Assembly: GCA_041744735.1 (NCBI GenBank)
Contig: JBGTKH010000118.1
Location: forward strand, 1-7,756
Direction: 5' to 3'
Length of the DNA stretch: 7,756 bases
From: JBGTKH01 sp041744735
GTDB taxonomy: Bacteria; Planctomycetota; Planctomycetia; Pirellulales; Pirellulaceae
Shown here: positions 3,399-7,756 of the stretch, piece by piece
Numbering within the stretch: the stretch's first letter is position 1
How the letters are laid out: every line of letters begins with the position of its first letter
Made by a program: the position numbers and the translations under genes
The notes under the pieces: generated by a model
The model's database searches: none
What the model was told of the DNA's origin: nothing
Seen by the model: the letters and a program-made list of their open reading frames with translations, nothing else

Positions 3399-6128
3399 AT
3401 GGTCACCAACGATATCTTCGTCAGCTTTCTGCACTGCAGGCGCAAGGCGTTCCTCCGCGCCGCCGGTACTCTCGGACGACCGACGAACATCGAGACGGTC
3501 CTACTCGACCTGGGGCGGGTCTATCGGCAGCAGGCGCTAGAGACGCTCCTCGCCCCGTACTGTGAGCAGGACGTCTTGCGCGATCCGCCTTTCCTGGAGG
3601 TGGCCCTGAAAAGCGCACCGAAGGTCATCGTCAACGCGACCGCTTTGGCCGATGGAACGTCATCACTGATCCAGGCTGCAGAGCGGATGAAAGGGAAGGG
3701 CCAGCGCGAGGCACCTGTTTATGCACCTATTCTCTTCGTGGTGAATGAGACCGTATCGCGCACGGACAAGCTGCTCCTCGCCTTTAACGCGCTGGCCTTA
3801 TCTTCGGTTCAGGGTGTGTTGCCGCCAACCGGCAAGATCATTTACGGGAACCGCCACAGGGTGCTGAAGTGCAAAGTCGAGCCACTTGTCAGTGAAGTGC
3901 AGAAGGTGCTGGTGCAGGTCCAGGCTGCCGTGGCAGATGGCGCCGCCCCTCGCGTGACTTTGAACCGACACTGCAACATCTGTGAATTCCAAGCAGATTG
4001 CCAGCGACTCGCGGAGGAGGCGGATGACTTGAGCCTTCTGCGAGGCATGTCGGAGCAGGAAGTCGAGAAGCAGCGTAGCCGTGGCGTCACGACGGTCACC
4101 CAGTTCGCTTACACTTACCGACCTGGCCGTCGCGGCAAGCGAAAGACCGGCAAAGCCCGTAAGCATGACCACGCGCTCCAGGCCGTCGCCATTCGCGACA
4201 AGAAGGTTTACGTTCTCGATAGTCCGACGCTTCCACGCGCCCGCGCCGCTCTTTACCTCGACATCGAAGGCGTCCCCGACCAGGGCTACGATTATCTCCT
4301 TGGCCTCGTCGCTGTCGTGGACGACTGCACTACGACGCATTCCTTCTGGGCCAACGACCGCACGCAAGAAAAAGCCATGTGGGACGCTTGCAGCCGAATC
4401 ATAAATGGCTTCGACGACTACACGCTGTACCACTACGGCGCATACGAACTGCGTTTCCTCGACCGAATGCGCCGCCTGACCGATGAGGAAGGAGCGGCGA
4501 TGATCGACCGCATTCGCGCACGGTCGTGCAATGTGCTGGCCGCCATCTACTCGCACATCTATTTCCCGACACGGTCCAACGGGCTCAAAGACATCGGACC
4601 TTTCTTGGGGGCGACCTGGACAGCAGCCAACGCGTCGGGCATCCAGAGCATGGCATGGCGGCTCGGCTGGGAGTCGAGCGGGGATGAAACCCTCAAGCAG
4701 CAGTTGCTTCGTTACAACTTGGAGGACTGCCTGGCGCTCAGGCGGGTCGTCGAGTTCGTGCGGTCCGTCTGCGCTGGGGCGGGGCTAGGCGATGTCCCCG
4801 CAGTGGCGTCTGCCGAGGAACTCCAGAAGGAGACGGGATTCCGGTTTGGGAAGAACGAGTTCTTCTGCCCCGAGTTGGACGCGATTAACCGTTGTGCCTA
4901 CGCCGATTACCAGCGGGACAGGGTCTACTTACGGACGTCGCCGGCGATGCGTAAGAGCCTCCAGCGGAAGCAACGTGCCGACAAGAAAAGGCTCAAGGTC
5001 AACCAGGAAATCAAGTGCGCGAGGCCCGAAGCGTGTCCCAAGTGTAATGGGACAAAGATGCATGTTTTCTCGCGTCGGATTCACCAAAAAGTCATCGCCG
5101 ACCTGAAGTTCACTCCGTCAGGGGTCAAAAGATGGATCAGCCAATATAGTTCTGTGCGATACCAATGCGGGAACTGCAATAAGGCCTTCTTTCCAAACGG
5201 ATATTACATCGCGCGACACGGCTGGGGCAACAACCTCTCTAGCTGGGCGATCTACCACCACGTCGCCCTCCGCCAGTCATATCATGATGTAACCCTGAGC
5301 CTCCACGATCTTTTTGGCTTCAACTTTCACAACACGATCCTCGACCAGATTACTGTCCGGGCGGCGGAGCAGTACAAGGAAACCTACGATCGGATGAAGG
5401 ACAAACTACGGCGAGGGCCATTGATCCACGCCGACGAATCAAAGGTCCTCGTAAAGAGCGAGAGCGGCTATGTCTGGGCCTTCACGAACATGGAGGAGGT
5501 CGTCTACGTTTACACCCCAACGCGGGAAGGGACCATCCTGGAAGAGATGCTTGGTGGGTTCACCGGCGTCCTCGTCTCGGACTTCTATGCGGCCTATGAT
5601 GCCCCGAAATGCCCGCAGCAAAAGTGCCTGATCCACTTCATGCGAGACGTCAATGACGATGTGTTTCACAATCCGTTCGACGAAGAGTTGAAGCAACTTG
5701 CCCAGAAGCTGGTCGGCGTGCTGAAGCCGATTATCGACACCATCGACAAGTTCGGCCTCACACAGCGGCACCTCCACAAGCACAAGAACGACGTGGACCG
5801 GTTCTTCCGCTTCCTCTCAGCCCAGTTGTATCAATCGGAAGCGGCGAGAAAGAACCAGAAGCGCCTACAAAAGTATCGGGACAAACTCTTCGTTTTCCTG
5901 GATCACGATGCCATTCCGTGGAACAACAACAATGCAGAAAACGCAATTAAATTGTTTGCATCCAGACGCAGGATTCTCGGTGCGTCGTCCTCTGAAAGAG
6001 GGCTGAGGGACTACCTGGTCTTTCTCAGCATTTACCAAACGTGTCGGCGCAAGAATCTGAGCTTCCTGCGGTTTCTCCTTTCCGGAAAGTTGGACATCGA
6101 CGCATTCGCGGACGAGTCGGGCCGTTGA
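3399..6128 (+). CDS. RecB/Cas4-like + DEDD exonuclease + IS66-type transposase fusion protein
   Basis: A 909-residue protein in three parts. Residues 1-240 resemble TM0106-type RecB/Cas4-like nucleases: Cys13 plus CNICEFQADC (Cys192, Cys195, Cys201) form a likely Fe-S cluster, but no canonical D...E-x-K centre is visible. Residues 283-460 are an RNase H-fold DEDD-type exonuclease: YLDIEG (Asp288, Glu290), HYGAYE (Glu350) and RYNLED (Tyr439, Asp443). Residues 540-900 are IS66-like: a zinc ribbon (CPKC 546-549, CGNC 590-593), then HADES (Asp679), VSDFYAAYD (Asp728) and NNNNAEN (Glu847), a complete DDE set. The start is ATG 3399 with GAGG six bases before it; an upstream TTG at 3285 opens the frame but has no support. 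No TnpA/TnpB accessory genes, terminal repeats or target duplications were found. It may be a transposase with built-in nuclease, or a domesticated gene. Related fusions may already be annotated piecemeal as TM0106 nucleases or IS66 transposases. Confidence 0.85.
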   Translation: MVTNDIFVSFLHCRRKAFLRAAGTLGRPTNIETVLLDLGRVYRQQALETLLAPYCEQDVLRDPPFLEVALKSAPKVIVNATALADGTSSLIQAAERMKGKGQREAPVYAPILFVVNETVSRTDKLLLAFNALALSSVQGVLPPTGKIIYGNRHRVLKCKVEPLVSEVQKVLVQVQAAVADGAAPRVTLNRHCNICEFQADCQRLAEEADDLSLLRGMSEQEVEKQRSRGVTTVTQFAYTYRPGRRGKRKTGKARKHDHALQAVAIRDKKVYVLDSPTLPRARAALYLDIEGVPDQGYDYLLGLVAVVDDCTTTHSFWANDRTQEKAMWDACSRIINGFDDYTLYHYGAYELRFLDRMRRLTDEEGAAMIDRIRARSCNVLAAIYSHIYFPTRSNGLKDIGPFLGATWTAANASGIQSMAWRLGWESSGDETLKQQLLRYNLEDCLALRRVVEFVRSVCAGAGLGDVPAVASAEELQKETGFRFGKNEFFCPELDAINRCAYADYQRDRVYLRTSPAMRKSLQRKQRADKKRLKVNQEIKCARPEACPKCNGTKMHVFSRRIHQKVIADLKFTPSGVKRWISQYSSVRYQCGNCNKAFFPNGYYIARHGWGNNLSSWAIYHHVALRQSYHDVTLSLHDLFGFNFHNTILDQITVRAAEQYKETYDRMKDKLRRGPLIHADESKVLVKSESGYVWAFTNMEEVVYVYTPTREGTILEEMLGGFTGVLVSDFYAAYDAPKCPQQKCLIHFMRDVNDDVFHNPFDEELKQLAQKLVGVLKPIIDTIDKFGLTQRHLHKHKNDVDRFFRFLSAQLYQSEAARKNQKRLQKYRDKLFVFLDHDAIPWNNNNAENAIKLFASRRRILGASSSERGLRDYLVFLSIYQTCRRKNLSFLRFLLSGKLDIDAFADESGR

Positions 6129-6229
6129 GGGTTCGTTGCCAGCCTTCTCGGCCGAGTGCTGCAGGCGCGGGGGCTTCGCTTGGTAATGTCTTTAATGCTC
6201 GGAAGGCACCCAACGCAACCAAGCCGCCA
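6129..6229. other. Short gene-free spacer after the fusion gene
   Basis: Neither a T-tract terminator nor a clear inverted partner of the upstream sequence is visible. The only palindrome noticed is CTCGGCCGAG near 6147. Confidence 0.4.
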
Positions 6230-6460
6230 TCAACCTGCAAGTCCGGTCGCTGTGACGAAGTACGCCGCGGCACTGAACAGCCAAAGGGCCACGATGGCGA
6301 TTTCGTCCGAGTGCCCAAGGGGATGGCGATGGGCCAACCCGGCTTCTCCGCCCTGCGCTTCCAAGCTCGCGCGACCAATCCAATTCGCACCGACGCTGAC
6401 GAGCACGATGCGGCCAGCGTCGTCGTAGGTTACTCTGACGCGCCGACGAAGTTGTGACAT
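6230..6460 (-). CDS. Hypothetical small membrane protein (doubtful)
   Basis: A 76-residue frame starting MSQLRRRVRVTYDDAGRIVL and ending with a hydrophobic stretch, EIAIVALWLFSAAAYFVTAT, that could be one membrane helix close to the C-terminus. The N-terminal RRRVRVTYDDAGRI would then be cytosolic by the positive-inside rule. Third codon positions are mostly G or C, as expected for coding sequence here. Against it: the ATG has no clear ribosome binding site, and I recognise no family. It lies 46 bp after the lysine-rich gene on the same strand, so the two could be co-transcribed. It runs convergently towards the fusion gene. Confidence 0.35.
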   Translation of the reverse strand: MSQLRRRVRVTYDDAGRIVLVSVGANWIGRASLEAQGGEAGLAHRHPLGHSDEIAIVALWLFSAAAYFVTATGLAG

Positions 6461-6506
6461 GGATCGGCCCGGGCGCGGCACAGAGTGCTTGCCTTCGCAG
6501 CTCCCC

Positions 6507-6608
6507 TTATCGCTTCTTGTCCGCGGACTTGCTGTCCGGCTTTTTGCCGCCCTTCTTCACTTTCATTTTCTTCTTGTCGTCTTTTTGGCGATTGTCACCC
6601 TTACCCAT
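6507..6608 (-). CDS. 33-residue lysine-rich protein (MGKGDN type)
   Basis: A micro-protein starting MGKGDNRQKDDKKKMKVKKG, with about 40 percent lysine, no hydrophobic core and no cysteine. AAGGA lies a few bases before the ATG at 6608, which strongly marks this as the real start within a longer open frame. The MGKGD start recalls ribosomal protein THX (bTHX), but the rest does not match it. I also recall unnamed short lysine-rich proteins with MGKGDN starts in planctomycetes and verrucomicrobia. Such a basic, disordered chain would bind nucleic acid or ribosomes if it binds anything; function is unknown. It diverges from the DUF4058 gene across a 284-bp spacer. Confidence 0.6.
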   Translation of the reverse strand: MGKGDNRQKDDKKKMKVKKGGKKPDSKSADKKR

Positions 6609-6892
6609 TGTTTTTCCTTTTCGCAGAGAATGTTGAACCGGCCTGAGTCGCGTGGCACTGAAGCGGTGAGTGGAGGCGGACATCGACGTTTCACGGCGTT
6701 CCAAACATACCACGGGGTGACGCCGGAAAACAATGGTCGAACGGCAGTGGTGGGTCGCCGTCAAACGCAAAACGCTGGGGTTCGACCGAGTCGTTCGCCA
6801 GGGAGTTGCGCGTGCGGGCACAATTGAGGTGGCTTGGCTATAATGAAGTGCGATCTACCAGTCGAATTCGAGGACCGTTGGGGAGTGCCATC
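6609..6892. promoter_or_regulatory. Divergent intergenic region with a -10-like box for the DUF4058 gene
   Basis: Between the lysine-rich gene (left) and the DUF4058 gene (right). A perfect TATAAT lies at 6839-6844, about 49 bp before the DUF4058 start, but no good -35 sits 16-18 bases upstream; TTGAGG is only nine bases away. No convincing promoter for the leftward gene was seen. Confidence 0.35.
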
Positions 6893-7717
6893 ATGCCGTC
6901 GCCGTTTCCGGGGATGGACCCGTTTTTGGAAGACCCGTCTTTCTGGCCGGACGTCCATCTCAACTTGATCGCCGAACTTCAGGCCGCCATCAATCAGCAG
7001 GCTCGCCCAAAGTACTTCGCGCGGGTCGAGCAGCGAGTCTACATCTCGGACGATAACGATCCGGGGCGGCGGGTCATCGTGCCCGATGTGCGAGTCGTCG
7101 AGAACCCTGAGGCGTGGCGATTCGGTACATCGGGACAGGCAGCCACGGCGACCGACGTAGACATGACCGAGCCCATCGTGGCGACGACGATTCTCGAAGA
7201 GCAGATCGAAGAGGCGTACCTCGCCATTATCGACGCACAGTACCGGCAGGTCGTGACCGTGATTGAAGTCGTCAGTCCGACGAACAAGGTTGCGGGCGCG
7301 CGCGGGTTGGACAGCTATCGCAAGAAGCGAAGCGAGGTGTTGTCGTCCCCCAGCCACTTTGTCGAGATCGACCTGCTACGCGACGGGCAGCCGGTGGTCA
7401 CGGGGGATTTCGTGCCGCCGGCCGATTACTACGTTCACGTGTCGCGCGTCCAGATGCGTCCGTCGGGACATGTTTGGCCGATCCGCTTGCCGCAGCGCTT
7501 GCCCATCATCGCGGTCCCGCTCCGCGTCCCAGACCCCGATTTGAAGATCGACTTGCAGTTGTTGTTGACCGCCGTCTACGACCGCTCGGGCTACGACCTC
7601 GACACGAACTATCGGATCGAACCGACACCTCCGCTTCCCGATGCCTATCGTGAATGGGCCGACCGCCTGCTGCGAGAGAAGGGCTTGCGCGACAGCAGCA
7701 ATCCCTCGCGGGGATGA
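6893..7717 (+). CDS. DUF4058 family protein, possible PD-(D/E)XK-like fold
   Basis: A complete 274-residue protein. It opens with the DUF4058 signature MPSPFPGMDPFLEDPSFWPD. Further markers are RVYISDD (48-54), VPDVRVVE (63-70), VTVIEVVSPTNK (121-132), SYRKKRSEVL (141-150), FVEIDLLRDG (156-165) and DYYVHVSR (178-185). The ATG at 6893 has GGGGAG seven bases before it, which decides against the longer frame from 6806. DUF4058 proteins are common in planctomycetes and cyanobacteria and uncharacterised to my knowledge. The order PDV (Asp65), IEVVSPTNK (Glu125, Lys132) and VEIDLL resembles Uma2/DUF820 proteins of the PD-(D/E)XK nuclease superfamily; that link is my inference. No signal peptide or membrane segment is seen. 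The length is usual for the family. Confidence 0.8.
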   Translation: MPSPFPGMDPFLEDPSFWPDVHLNLIAELQAAINQQARPKYFARVEQRVYISDDNDPGRRVIVPDVRVVENPEAWRFGTSGQAATATDVDMTEPIVATTILEEQIEEAYLAIIDAQYRQVVTVIEVVSPTNKVAGARGLDSYRKKRSEVLSSPSHFVEIDLLRDGQPVVTGDFVPPADYYVHVSRVQMRPSGHVWPIRLPQRLPIIAVPLRVPDPDLKIDLQLLLTAVYDRSGYDLDTNYRIEPTPPLPDAYREWADRLLREKGLRDSSNPSRG

Positions 7718-7756
7718 GTCACTTCCTCGGCCTGCCTATCCACGACGAAGTTCAAC

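Noticed and set aside
3798..4556. 252-codon frame on the minus strand inside the fusion gene
   Set aside because: It is the shadow of a strongly conserved plus-strand coding frame and has no domain.
6041..6457. 138-codon plus-strand frame after the fusion gene
   Set aside because: It begins inside the fusion gene, has no ribosome binding site or domain, and lies opposite a minus-strand frame with more coding-like codon use.
3200..6460. Terminal inverted repeats of an IS66 element
   Set aside because: Comparing the sequence before 3399 with the reverse complement after 6128 by eye gave no convincing pair and no 8-bp duplication; the ends remain undefined.

Overview
The window looks like an accessory, intergenic-rich stretch of a high-GC bacterial chromosome, most likely a planctomycete of the Pirellulales type. 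The clues are the family mix (DUF433, DUF104-like, clan AA retropepsin-like protease, MNT/HEPN, DUF4058), a lysine-rich micro-protein starting MGKGDN, and the intergenic palindromes CCGTGGGTTTCAACCCACGG and CGTCGCGGAGCGACG. The taxonomic call is inference from recalled family habits; no marker gene is present.

Layout. Positions 1-27 hold the first nine codons of a minus-strand gene that leaves the window. Positions 207-461 hold a plus-strand DUF433 antitoxin-like gene, bracketed by two copies of a 42-bp direct repeat. From about 2540 down to 628 everything reads on the minus strand, as a chain of toxin-antitoxin-type genes, several joined by ATGA or GTGA overlaps. In order of transcription these are: a DUF104-like antitoxin, an N-terminal stub of its PIN toxin, a HigA-like XRE regulator, a broken MNT nucleotidyltransferase joined out of frame to a broken HEPN gene, a second DUF104-like gene, and an intact single-domain retropepsin-like aspartic protease. 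Much of this chain is decayed; the last pair looks intact.

Positions 2604-3398 have no gene. They hold a mosaic of structured repeats: an approximately 85-bp element present twice in inverted orientation, and three copies of a 30-nt hairpin, the last about 160 bp upstream of the next gene.

The main feature is a 909-codon plus-strand gene at 3399-6128. It joins three modules in one chain: a RecB/Cas4-like (TM0106-type) segment with a four-cysteine Fe-S signature, an RNase H-fold DEDD-type 3'-5' exonuclease, and an IS66-type zinc-ribbon plus DDE transposase with a complete D-D-E set. The exonuclease and transposase centres look intact, whereas the RecB nuclease centre looks degenerate. I found no convincing terminal inverted repeats or target duplications, so whether it moves is open.

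The right end holds a doubtful small membrane protein (6230-6460, minus), a 33-residue lysine-rich protein (6507-6608, minus), and divergently a complete DUF4058 gene (6893-7717, plus) that resembles PD-(D/E)XK nucleases.

How they work together: the left half reads as a toxin-antitoxin accumulation zone with successive decay, next to repeat-rich DNA and a nuclease-transposase fusion. There is no evidence that the transposase and the toxin-antitoxin genes form one functional system.
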